Below are positions 20,501-27,317 of a stretch of 35,480 nucleotides of DNA, piece after piece (positions within the stretch are counted from its first letter, which is position 1; each line of letters starts with the position of its first letter). The notes beneath the pieces are model-generated. The model searched no databases. It was not told the DNA's origin and was given only the letters and a program-made list of their open reading frames with translations. The position numbers and the translations under genes were made by a program. The DNA is from Chitinophagales bacterium (GTDB lineage: Bacteria > Bacteroidota > Bacteroidia > Chitinophagales > Chitinophagaceae), in contig JAAFIK010000052.1 of NCBI GenBank assembly GCA_013298665.1, forward strand, positions 1 to 35,480, in the 5' to 3' direction.

Positions 20501-23500
20501 AGGCGATTTTGGCAGATGGCTTCCTGATGGTAACCTGCTTTTTACCGGTCGTGTGGACGAGCAGATTAAGATAAGGGGCTATCGAATTGAACCAGGGGAG
20601 GTTGAATATGTGCTCAATGGCTTTTCCGGAATTTCTTCTGCAGTTGTGCTTGCAGAAAAAGACCAGCAGGGAGATGGTGTTCTGTCCGCATATATCTTAG
20701 CGGATAACCCTGTTTTATTAACTGATATCCGGTCTTATCTGTCCGGGCTGCTTCCTCCCTATATGATTCCGGGCCGTTTTGTAATGGTGGAGTCAATGCC
20801 ACTAACGGCCAACGGAAAAATTGACCATCGGGCATTGTCATACACATCGGGCGTTGTTATGTCATCAATACCGGCATATGCACCCCCCCGCGATGCGATA
20901 GAGGAACAACTAGCTGTAATCTGGCAGGAGGTTTTAGGGATCAGCAGGGTAGGGATATACGATCATTTTTTTGAATCAGGGGGTCATAGTTTGTCCATTA
21001 CGCGTTTGTCGGCCCATATTACCCGGGTATTTGGTATAAAACCCGGAATGCAGGATCTGTTTGCACGGGCCATTTTTGAAGAACAGGCCGTTTTGATCCG
21101 TAATACCCATAGAACGGTTATTGATGAAATACCCAATGCACCTGAAGCAGATCATTATCCGCTGGCTTCCTCCCAGCAAAGGATATGGATTCTCAGTCAG
21201 TTTGAGGAAGCCAGCATTGCTTATCATATTCCCGGGGCATTCATTTTTGAAGGCGAACTGAACCTGGCGGCGCTTGATTTTGCTTTTGACAAACTTATTA
21301 AAAGGCACGAAGTGCTGCGGACAGTATTCCGTACTGACCAGCAGGCAAATGTTTACCAACAGATCCTGGAACTGAAAGAGACAGGATTTGCTATCAGGTT
21401 TGCCGATCTGCGTACTGTTAAATATCCTGAAGAAGAAGTTCGGACATTGGTTGATGCAAACACTGTTGCGTCTTTTGATCTGTCTTCAGGCCCATTATTG
21501 CGTGCCGCAGTTTATCAGGTTGCTGAAAACAGGTGGGTGTTCAGTTATGTTATGCATCATATTATTGGTGATGGATGGTCGGTGAACATTCTGGTACAGG
21601 AACTGCTTTTGTTGTACAATGATTCAGTAAATCATACCAGCAGTAATCTCCCTGTTTTACGCATACAGTATAAGGATTATGCTGTCTGGCAGCGGGCACA
21701 AGCCGAATCGGCAGCAATGCTCCTGCACAGGCAGTACTGGCTCGGACAGTTTTCGGGAGAGTTGCCCGTTCTGAATATGCAGGGCGATAAACAGAGGCCA
21801 CCAGTAAAAACGTATAAGGGTTCAGTTGTGCAATTTAACATTGATCCTGCAGCAACGCGAAGGTTAAAGGAAGCCGGGTTGCAACATGGAGCAACCATGT
21901 TTATGGCTTTACTTGCTGCAGTGAATGGTTTATTGTATCGCTATACCGATCAAAATGATATTATTACCGGAAGCCCGGTGGCAGGCCGGGCAGATGCTGA
22001 TTTAGCCGGACAACTGGGTTTATATGTCAATACTATTGCTTTACGTATGCGCTTCTCTAAAGAGAGCAGTTATGCGGAACTGCTCAGAACGGCTAAGCAG
22101 ATTACCCTTGAAGCGTATGATCACCAAGCCTATCCTTTCGACAGGCTCGTGGAAGAACTGGATCTGAAAAAAGACCTGAGCAGAAGCCCGCTTTTTGATG
22201 TATTGCTGGTTTTTCAGGATAAAACCGATAATCCAAACCAGTACCTAAGGGAGTCGGGACAATTGAGCATAGAACCTTATACGGGTATCCGGGAAACCGT
22301 CAGCAAATTTGACCTCAGTTTTATTTTTGAAGAATCGGATACCGGGCTTTTACTGAGCATTGAATACAATACGGACGTTTTTGCTGAAGTTACGGTGAAA
22401 AACTTATTGCAGCATTTTAATAACCTGTTGTTATGGATACTCGAAAAGCCGGATCAGCCAATAGTGCAGGCAGACTTTATGTGCGAAAAAGAGAAGGATC
22501 AGTTGCTTTGTAATTTTAACCCTGTTCAGGTTTTATATACCGACGAAAGATCTATAGGTGAATTGCTTGAAGCGCAGGCAGCCCAAACACCCGATAGCAT
22601 TGCGCTATCTTTTGAAAACAAAAAACTTACCTACCGCGAACTGAATGCCCGTGCAAATAGTTTTGCCCGTTACCTGCAAAAGGAATACAATGTTCAACCA
22701 GAAGATATTGCCGGTATCCGCCTTAAGCGCTCAGAACTGATGATTATTGCATTACTTGGCGTCTTGAAAAGCGGTAGTGCTTATGTGCCCCTCGATCCGG
22801 ACTATCCCGAAGAAAGGATTGCTTATATTCTTGAAGACAGTGGCGCTAAACTGATTATTGATAATGCATTTATGAGTACTTATATGTCTGTACAGGGTGC
22901 ATATGATTCGTGTGCCTTAAAACGCTCCTGTATGTGCAGCAACCTTGCTTATGTCATCTATACATCAGGATCGACGGGTGTGCCCAAAGGCGTGATGATT
23001 GAGCATAGAAGCGTAACAGCTTTTATTTCCTGGTGCAAAGATGAGTTTGGAGATGCAGATTTTGATACTGTACTGGGTGTTACCTCAATTTGTTTTGACC
23101 TTTCTGTATTTGAAATTATTTATACGCTATGTGCGGGTAAGCAATTGCGCTTGCTCGAAAACGCCACAGTGATAAATGAATACAACGGGGCAGGAGAAAA
23201 AATACTGATTAACACAGTACCAAGCGTGGTTGGTGCACTAACCGGAGGAACGATGAACTGGAAACAGGTAACTGTTCTCAATATGGCTGGGGAGCCCGTT
23301 CCGGAAAAATATACTTCCGTTCTGGATTGCGAAAAAATTGAAGTCAGAAACTTGTATGGTCCTTCTGAGGATACAACCTACAGTACAGTATACCGGCTTA
23401 AAAAGGATAAACCGGTATACATCGGCCGGCCGATCAGTAATACGATCATTTATATCCTTAACCAGTATGCACATCTTCAACCCGTAGGAGTGGCCGGAGA

Positions 23501-24278
23501 GATTTGTATTGCCGGAGCCGGTCTGGCAAGGGGTTATCTTAACAGGCCCGAACAGACGAAAGAAAGGTTTGTGGCAGACCCTTTCAGGCCGGGTGGATAT
23601 ATGTATAAGACGGGTGACCTGGCTATGTGGAAATCTGATGGTAATATTTCCTACCTCGGGCGTATAGATATGCAGGTGAAGATCAGAGGATACAGGATAG
23701 AGCCAGGTGAGATTGAAGCTGTTTTGCAGACGCATCCGGACATTATTGCAGTAGCGGTTGAGGCAAAGCGAAATAAGGCAAATGAACAGCAACTTGTTGC
23801 TTATATCGTTGCCCGGAATGAGCAGACTGATAGAGACCTGAAGCTGTTTCTGGGGAAAACCCTCCCGGCTTATATGGTTCCTGCTTATTTTATTCAGCTT
23901 CCTGCATTGCCAATGACACCCAACGGAAAAATTGACAGGAAGAAGCTTCCTGACTCATTGGTGGTGCAGGTGAAACAAGAATATGTGGCTGCGCGAAACC
24001 CTACAGAGGAACAACTTGTTTTGCTATTCGAGGAAATACTGGGCAGAGAAAATATAGGTGTGAGAGATAATTTTTTTGATCTTGGCGGCAACAGTTTGAA
24101 CGCGGTGCAGCTTATCACCAGAGTTAACCAGCTCTTTCTTGTGAAGATTAATATACAAGATATATTTATTGAACCTACGATTGAAAATATCGGGGTACAG
24201 ATCAACTTTATCCTTAACCAGAACCGGCAAAAGAAAAGTCGGGAAGAGCTTACGCAGATCCAACTTGATGATTATTAA
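11583..24278 (+). CDS. NRPS1: docking-(C-A-T)x4 nonribosomal peptide synthetase, predicted Ala-Lys-Leu-Ala
   Basis: This 4231-residue enzyme should add four residues to a peptide held on its carrier domains. Residues 1-55 look like a TubC-type N-terminal docking domain. Condensation domains start near 73, 1122, 2156 and 3192, with HHxxxDG motifs at 203, 1255, 2289 and 3325. Adenylation core YTSGSTG occurs at 686, 1721, 2757 and 3793. Carrier serines are Ser1067 (GGHS), Ser2100 (GGQS), Ser3136 (GGHS) and Ser4171 (GGNS). Ten-residue specificity codes aligned by eye to the gramicidin PheA domain are: A1 DLFNNALTYK (Ala), A2 DVESIGTVCK (near the bacitracin Lys code), A3 DAWFLGNVVK (Leu), A4 DLFNNALTYK (Ala). 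There is no epimerase or thioesterase; the protein ends after the last carrier with a short acidic tail (ELTQIQLDDY), a possible docking peptide. It is the first gene of the operon, and the next gene starts 12 bp later. Module order and domain calls are firm; substrates are predictions. Confidence 0.97.
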   Translation: MDISTIIRVLKGKGIVPRLEGDQLKLVGITTDFPEELLAQVKAKRGELIAFLKIASQQLDYIPVESVASQESYAVSGAQKRLWILCQFDEAATAYNIAAGFYIRGKIIYEYFNEACRLVVQRHESLRTVFKEINGDVRQVILEEPDFAVDYEDLSLSADKREQVKIRMQEYTDLRLNLRDGSLLRIKLCRVTEETFALLVVVHHIVSDGWSVRILVKDIMDVYGLLCKGNAPALSPLPVQYKDYVNWLGYREKADDAAASFWRTIFGKDPEPLYLPTDFPRPARQSYEGAVSRFYISDDQYNAIQAFCKDRKATMFNFFHAALSILLAKLSGQITIRVGTPVAGRNHRDLEGQVGLFVNTLPLQLVVNDEDLFDGLLYQSVEHAAQVFARQDYPLDKIIDELEVKRDTGRHPLFDVVLVVQHHAAIKADGVNIGLLDHWLYPASGESIKRPSKFDLLFSFAHEPEKGMCLEIEYAVRLFKKERINRFYTAFQCIVEQALLNASVAVKAIANISGTEKQKILQGFNKAIGSITEFSIMGLLESSFKQHALLPAVFSGDRVLTYHELDLRSDKLARSLLTFTEGPGKHFIGLLTGRTEIMIIGILGILKAGAAYVPMDTAYPAERINYIITDAALGCILVDDTGRERLPAGYGGKVVCIDRCESEEGSASLSVIPVHDLREQPAYLIYTSGSTGMPKGVEICHRNTIAFLKWAMTEFSHTPFEVLYATTSYCFDLSVFEFLFPLLAGKRIRLLASALEIPAYASKDSGVMLNTVPSVVRNLLDTGMDWQPVSALNMAGEVIPVKTANELGGLDMEIRNLYGPSEDTTYSTVFRFGEYAITDSVPIGKPVGFTQLYIMDRHQHLLPPGFDGEIYLSGQSVANGYYNRPALTAEKFLPNPFVPGCKMYRTGDTGRWLENGMVEYTGRIDDQVKIRGYRIELGEIQHCLELHPQVAQAIAVGRTIENEQQIVVYWTGNEALTDEELSAYLMGQVPEYMLPGFWIRLDTFPLNSNGKIDKKKLPDPVADSIGKKVIREADNELEAALLALWKKLFGGGEIGVTHNFFDIGGHSLKAMKLRYLVSEELGRELSMYDIFNHPTVAGQAAIIAAQATRTVDILPATVKDVYKLSSSQRSLWILSQFETSAIAYHMPGIYLLEGELNADVFANALYVLIARHEILRTVFKEDRNGEAGQVVLPMDNSFFSIEQLDLRSKKTSDTRLNLLLTAAALKPFDLVNGPLVRAGLYRTEDQKWFFACTFHHIIADGWSLGLLLRELQEVYQALLKGMPNPLAPLPIHYKDYAAWQQEELASGKMETHKAYWLTQFEGDLPRLNLTGDQRAYLVRTNKAGTVCTTFDAGLSATLKRLSQNAGGTLFTGLLALVNVFLYRYTGQEDIIVGSVVANRPYASLENQVGFYANTIALRTRLTGTDSYETLLNKVKATTFDAYKHQSYPFTDLVDLLDLPYHPGRNPLFDIMVVLQHTDSGYTPDVSFAGLSMKAHHDTIINPVKVNLSFDFREKENTIQFSLEYNTDIYTGEMALQMAAHLEQLLRSVTEHPTVPLRQLVYLKRDEIHELLVTRNSTRVIYPAHKTVVDLFEEQARSRPDHVAVIFEDTTLDYAELDAKANALAWHLKKNCHAGSNSLIGLLLERNENLIVALLGVLKSGAAYLPLDPEYPSERIAYMVSNSGCSHILNDDELQAVVTDKGIAVSRPEVQIHPDSLAYVMYTSGSTGKPKGVRIPHRALYDYVQTVINYFLLTSADRVIQQSSVSFDVAVEEIFPALSVGAGVLLLKEGGRNTENLLSAIEDNGATVLSTTPLVIQELNAYPETMKKLRFLISGGDELKPAYVSNLLQVLPVYNTYGPTESTVCATYKRMELLSDVNVIGKPIANRQIYIVDEVMQPVPAGVAGEICIAGAGLAEGYSGSDAGEKDRFADSPFDKGTRIYKTGDLGRWLFNGDIEFLGRKDEQLKIRGYRIEPAEIEKAMLSYPSVTGAVVLALAGEEKLLTAYFTASATVALPELRHYLGTLLPTYMLPSHFICMPVFPVTMNGKVDKKNFPRPVVDNTAEDTRPCKGIEKQLIAVWQEVLGKPRIRTTDSFFELGGQSIKATRLVGMIYRLFNVKLSLKEIFEHYILEDQANLIDRSRKETFRPILPAAVQPDYPLSSPQRRLWILAQFEQSRIAYNMSEAFLFEGKLDTSALGRALQIVTGRHESLRTVFRENDNGELRQVILPVDVFPDVLTIADISNERNAIEYAKELASAAMAEPFVLTDGPLLKAKLFCIADGQWIFAFVIHHIISDGWSMDIFIKEVLHFYGKDQRKETTESEPLRIQYKDYAVWQQEEPGGDSFQRSRAYWLEQFSGVLPVLELPTDHPRSLVRTYNGGSVYSVIEPDIKKGIDKICIAHNATLHMALLAGVNVLLYRYTYQEDIITGTPVSGREQHPDLTDQIGFYVNMLPLRTKLNGKESFSVLLEHVKDVTTIAYQHQSYPFDTLVDELQLHRDMSRNPLFDVCVVLEQGEESGGYQNSLEGISIKPFETATPVSNKFDLTFTFEERDQSLGLTINYSKDIFTEATAEQLAKHLFQLLGSIVKTPGVPIEGLEILSCKEKQALLEMGSAATMAYPSSKRVITLFEEQVLRAPDNTALVDDNDMFTYAGLNIEANRFGEYLQHKYDIGVGDIVGIKPERSCWMVVCILGVLKSGAAYMPIDPVYPAERVDYMLSDCGCKLLVDENEWRVFNNERNNYSPHNLTAEGCVSDLVYVIYTSGSTGSPKGVMVENQSLNNLCHWHISNFSVTQTDRATLYAGVAFDASVWELFPYLLAGASVYIIPDEIRLHPEGIADYYEQNGITISFLPTQAGELFLKTRCSSLRYLLLGGDKLASFTPQSYHVVNNYGPTECTVVATSYPVNSFTLNIPIGKPVSNTSIYVLDRVQGLCPPGVNGEIYISGDSLARGYHNMPQLTTEKFVDDPYKPGKRMYRTGDFGRWLPDGNLLFTGRVDEQIKIRGYRIEPGEVEYVLNGFSGISSAVVLAEKDQQGDGVLSAYILADNPVLLTDIRSYLSGLLPPYMIPGRFVMVESMPLTANGKIDHRALSYTSGVVMSSIPAYAPPRDAIEEQLAVIWQEVLGISRVGIYDHFFESGGHSLSITRLSAHITRVFGIKPGMQDLFARAIFEEQAVLIRNTHRTVIDEIPNAPEADHYPLASSQQRIWILSQFEEASIAYHIPGAFIFEGELNLAALDFAFDKLIKRHEVLRTVFRTDQQANVYQQILELKETGFAIRFADLRTVKYPEEEVRTLVDANTVASFDLSSGPLLRAAVYQVAENRWVFSYVMHHIIGDGWSVNILVQELLLLYNDSVNHTSSNLPVLRIQYKDYAVWQRAQAESAAMLLHRQYWLGQFSGELPVLNMQGDKQRPPVKTYKGSVVQFNIDPAATRRLKEAGLQHGATMFMALLAAVNGLLYRYTDQNDIITGSPVAGRADADLAGQLGLYVNTIALRMRFSKESSYAELLRTAKQITLEAYDHQAYPFDRLVEELDLKKDLSRSPLFDVLLVFQDKTDNPNQYLRESGQLSIEPYTGIRETVSKFDLSFIFEESDTGLLLSIEYNTDVFAEVTVKNLLQHFNNLLLWILEKPDQPIVQADFMCEKEKDQLLCNFNPVQVLYTDERSIGELLEAQAAQTPDSIALSFENKKLTYRELNARANSFARYLQKEYNVQPEDIAGIRLKRSELMIIALLGVLKSGSAYVPLDPDYPEERIAYILEDSGAKLIIDNAFMSTYMSVQGAYDSCALKRSCMCSNLAYVIYTSGSTGVPKGVMIEHRSVTAFISWCKDEFGDADFDTVLGVTSICFDLSVFEIIYTLCAGKQLRLLENATVINEYNGAGEKILINTVPSVVGALTGGTMNWKQVTVLNMAGEPVPEKYTSVLDCEKIEVRNLYGPSEDTTYSTVYRLKKDKPVYIGRPISNTIIYILNQYAHLQPVGVAGEICIAGAGLARGYLNRPEQTKERFVADPFRPGGYMYKTGDLAMWKSDGNISYLGRIDMQVKIRGYRIEPGEIEAVLQTHPDIIAVAVEAKRNKANEQQLVAYIVARNEQTDRDLKLFLGKTLPAYMVPAYFIQLPALPMTPNGKIDRKKLPDSLVVQVKQEYVAARNPTEEQLVLLFEEILGRENIGVRDNFFDLGGNSLNAVQLITRVNQLFLVKINIQDIFIEPTIENIGVQINFILNQNRQKKSREELTQIQLDDY

Positions 24279-24290
24279 ATAACGACAAGT

Positions 24291-25175
24291 ATGAAAATTG
24301 TTCAAAGTCTGTGGTCAAAACCTGGTCAGGCCAAAGGAGATTTCAACCGCTGTAGCTGGCCGGATAAAAAGTATAACTATATAAGCTGGGCACTAAGCGT
24401 TCTTCAGTTTAAAAATTTTTATGACAGGATTGAACTGGTTACTGATGAGGCGGGATATGATCTTCTGATCAAAAAGATGCAATTGCCCTATACCGATGTT
24501 CGGATTGTGCTGGATCGGTTAAATAATTATAATCCTGATATCTGGGCCTTAGGTAAGTTGTATGCCTACAGCATTCAGGATGAACCATTTATTCACGCTG
24601 ATGGGGATGTATATATCTGGAGCCGGTTTCAGGAAAGTCTTGAGCAGGCGCCGCTTCTTTGCCAAAACATTGAAAAGGGGGAAGAGTATGCAAACTGGTA
24701 TGCCGGCGTTTTTTTCGATATCGCACAAAAATTTGAATACTATCCTGAAGCACTTGACAAGTCGATTATTAAGAATGACAGCGTTGTTGCCATTAATGCC
24801 GGCATACTTGGCGGTAATAATATCGACTTTTTTAAGCACTATACCCGGCATGCTTTTGAGTTTATTGATCGTAACAGCAGCAGACTCAGTCAGGTTGACC
24901 TCAAGGTATCGAATACTATTTTTGAACAGTTTCTTTTTTATGCCCTTGCAGAGGAAAGAGGGGAGTCAATAACATATTACAACCCTAATTTCGTGCGCTA
25001 CTGGAATGAGCTTGCCGACTTTACGAGTGTTCCCGGAAAAGTAAAATATATACACGTAATAGGGAAGCTGAAAAAAGAAAAACATGTAGTGGAGTGTCTT
25101 GAATACCGTTTACAAAGGGATTTTCCAGATTATTATTACCGGATTATCCATCTCCTGAAGACAAACCAAATTTAG
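24291..25175 (+). CDS. Glycosyltransferase-like protein (probably DUF6734 family), 294 aa
   Basis: This is a soluble protein with a GT-A-like look: it starts MKIVQSLWSKP, has W-P-D-K-K-Y-N-Y and SWALSVLQ near the N-terminus, and DxD-like residues in PFIHADGDVYIW (about residues 102-108), the usual place for the metal and nucleotide-sugar site. Later come NAGILGGN, which in such proteins contacts the sugar, and YIHVIGKLKK. I believe it matches the DUF6734 family, which in Bacteroidota occurs near lanthipeptide-type genes; that is from memory and needs a profile search. It starts 12 bp after NRPS1 and ends 5 bp before the LanC-like gene, so all three are cotranscribed. A sugar-transfer role on the peptide or a partner protein is an inference. 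No signal peptide or membrane helix is visible. Confidence 0.8.
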   Translation: MKIVQSLWSKPGQAKGDFNRCSWPDKKYNYISWALSVLQFKNFYDRIELVTDEAGYDLLIKKMQLPYTDVRIVLDRLNNYNPDIWALGKLYAYSIQDEPFIHADGDVYIWSRFQESLEQAPLLCQNIEKGEEYANWYAGVFFDIAQKFEYYPEALDKSIIKNDSVVAINAGILGGNNIDFFKHYTRHAFEFIDRNSSRLSQVDLKVSNTIFEQFLFYALAEERGESITYYNPNFVRYWNELADFTSVPGKVKYIHVIGKLKKEKHVVECLEYRLQRDFPDYYYRIIHLLKTNQI

Positions 25176-25180
25176 ATATT

Positions 25181-27202
25181 ATGATAAGCGAAGCGATCAG
25201 TTTTCGTGAGCAGGTGATCAGACTGGCTGAACAATATGGAAACAGCCCGGCCTTTTTACAGCATATTGAGACAGACAGCCCGGTTTATACGAATGGAAGT
25301 GCAGAAGGAGGGCTCCCGGAAAGGGTTGATCCGGAACGTATTGATTCGGGTATAAGTGGCTATATTGTCTATCTGATTGAGTTGTATCGCCAGACAGGTG
25401 AGCATCGTTATGAGGATATGGCGGATAATGCTATTGCCAGACTTGTAAGCTATTGTAAGCAAACTCCTACGGATAATTATGCTTTTTATACGGGTCGGGC
25501 CGGGGTCGTTTATGTATTGCTGCAGCGCTATCTCGACAATGGAGATAACGAACTGATCAAAGACGCCCTTGAACTGATTACGCCGGCAAATACGGGTTAC
25601 CTGCACGGAAAATACACATCAGACTTCCTGTATGATGGTCGTTCCGGTACATTACTGGTACTGTTGCACCTTTACCTGATCTGCGATGAACCCTTTTTGA
25701 AAACGTACATTGACCAGTTTGCTGCAAAAATTTCAGCGAATGCACATATTATGCCAGACGGCATATGCTGGATTGCGGAGGAAAGCATCAACCTGAGGCC
25801 ATCTTGTGGCTTTGTAAGCGGGAGTTCAGGAATTATCTATGTACTTCAGCAGTTGAGTAAATACGCACAATCAGATGTACTTGATGTACTTACAGGTGAG
25901 GCTACCCGTTATAAAGATTCGTGTTGGGTAGATCGGTTTAATAACTGGGGTAATTTTGAAAAGACAATTGACAGTCATGAAGTGCTTCAACAATATATTG
26001 CCGCTTATCAGAACGGGGAGATGGAGATATTCTCTCCGAGAAATGATACGGGCTGGGCTGGTGGCACAGCAGGTATATTGATGGCTCACAATGGTTCAGC
26101 AAGTGCAAAGGAGCGTGAAGCCGCTATTGAGACTATGCGTATTTCTGTAGAGAAAACCCGTGATGGGTGTCTTAATCTTTATGACGGGCTCGCAGGCATC
26201 GGGATGTATTGCCTGACGGTCAGGAACCAGCCTGCGTATTCAGCAATACTCATTGAAGTAATTACGGCATTGCTTCCTGCTGCCCCTGATCCGGAAATTG
26301 GAGGCGGATTAATGTATGGTAATACCGGCATTGTTTATTTTCTGCTGAAATCACTCAGCCCTGGTAATACAGGAGAAAATCTGCTTGCCCCTTTTACCGA
26401 AATAAAAGACCGTTATAAAAAAGACAGATTTGAATTGGATATTGATCTTTCCGTAATAACCAAAGCAACGATGGAGAGGTTTTATCCAAGAACTACAGCT
26501 TTACTTGAAACACTCAACCCGTCAAAGTTGTCCGATTTTCTGCATAACCTGGAATGCCTGAAGCATCTTCATGATTTATTGCAGGGCTATACAGAAATGC
26601 CGGATGTTTATAGTGATAAAAACAAACTCAAAAAAGAGTGGGTTGAAGATGTTTTCAATCTGGAGCGCTCTGCGTACAGACTCTTTTTAGCTGAAAATAA
26701 GTCGTCTTTTCAGATTTATCTGGATGATATCATCCGGCGTGAATTTGTGCTTGAAAGACTAAAAAAACCAAAAGAGTTTTTATTGGTACAAAAACTTGCC
26801 ATGTCGGATAAGATTTTCATACAACACTCAAAATGGGACTGGAGCTTTAAAGATGATTTCAGGCAGGTAAACAGAGGATCGTTTGAGTTGCAGGATATGG
26901 ATGCGGATGATTTTCGTTATATTATGCAGGTTAATGCAAACGGAGGCGTCACAGAACTGTTTTTGAAAAAGGATCTTGCATTATTGCTGCAAAGTTTTAC
27001 CCACCCCAAGGCGGTTGGAAAGGTAATTATGGAAATCAAGCAATACACCCAAACATTGTCGGAAGCAGAGTTGAATGCCATGTTATTAACCTTTCTTGAA
27101 ACGCCCAATACAAAAGATTTTCTGAAACAGCTTGACAGTACAATTCTTTATGAAACACGCCAATGGTTATACCGGGGTATACTGGTGATGGTTGATCAGT
27201 AA
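25181..27202 (+). CDS. LanC-like protein with degenerate zinc site and unknown C-terminal region, 673 aa
   Basis: Residues 1-405 have the alpha/alpha-toroid pattern of lanthionine cyclases, with repeated inner-helix turns: YTGRAG, YDGRSG, SGSSG (about 213-217), AGGTAG (from 293), YDGLAG (334-339) and YGNTG. In LanC enzymes the zinc is held by Cys (WCxG) and Cys-His (CHG). Here these read W-Ala293-G and Tyr334-Asp335-G, and the catalytic HG of the third turn is Ser-Gly, so zinc binding and cyclisation look lost. The last 265 or so residues match nothing I know. They are helical and charged, with WDWSFKDDFRQVNRG and LALLLQSFTHPKAVGKVIMEI, which resembles a winged-helix/PqqD-like segment. It starts 5 bp after the GT-like gene and precedes NRPS2 by 115 bp. 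No LanB dehydratase or clear precursor peptide is in the window. A non-cyclase role such as scaffolding or another modification is an inference. Confidence 0.82.
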   Translation: MISEAISFREQVIRLAEQYGNSPAFLQHIETDSPVYTNGSAEGGLPERVDPERIDSGISGYIVYLIELYRQTGEHRYEDMADNAIARLVSYCKQTPTDNYAFYTGRAGVVYVLLQRYLDNGDNELIKDALELITPANTGYLHGKYTSDFLYDGRSGTLLVLLHLYLICDEPFLKTYIDQFAAKISANAHIMPDGICWIAEESINLRPSCGFVSGSSGIIYVLQQLSKYAQSDVLDVLTGEATRYKDSCWVDRFNNWGNFEKTIDSHEVLQQYIAAYQNGEMEIFSPRNDTGWAGGTAGILMAHNGSASAKEREAAIETMRISVEKTRDGCLNLYDGLAGIGMYCLTVRNQPAYSAILIEVITALLPAAPDPEIGGGLMYGNTGIVYFLLKSLSPGNTGENLLAPFTEIKDRYKKDRFELDIDLSVITKATMERFYPRTTALLETLNPSKLSDFLHNLECLKHLHDLLQGYTEMPDVYSDKNKLKKEWVEDVFNLERSAYRLFLAENKSSFQIYLDDIIRREFVLERLKKPKEFLLVQKLAMSDKIFIQHSKWDWSFKDDFRQVNRGSFELQDMDADDFRYIMQVNANGGVTELFLKKDLALLLQSFTHPKAVGKVIMEIKQYTQTLSEAELNAMLLTFLETPNTKDFLKQLDSTILYETRQWLYRGILVMVDQ

Positions 27203-27254
27203 GGCATATTGACTCCGGGGCTTTTAACGGTCTAAACAAAAAGGGTACAGACAT

Positions 27255-27276
27255 CCGGTACTACCGGCATTGCCGG
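27255..27276 (+). promoter_or_regulatory. Two overlapping, mutually exclusive hairpins between the LanC-like gene and NRPS2
   Basis: CCGGT-ACT-ACCGG (27255-27267) overlaps CCGGC-ATT-GCCGG (27264-27276 approximately), so only one can form at a time. They lie in the only gap above 100 bp inside the left half of the operon, about 42 bases before the NRPS2 start. This could set processing or relative expression of NRPS2. The elements are short and no T-run follows, so they are not a classical terminator. Confidence 0.3.
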
Positions 27277-27317
27277 GGAGTACACCAAAATAAACCAGAT
27301 CTGGTAATATCAAATCT

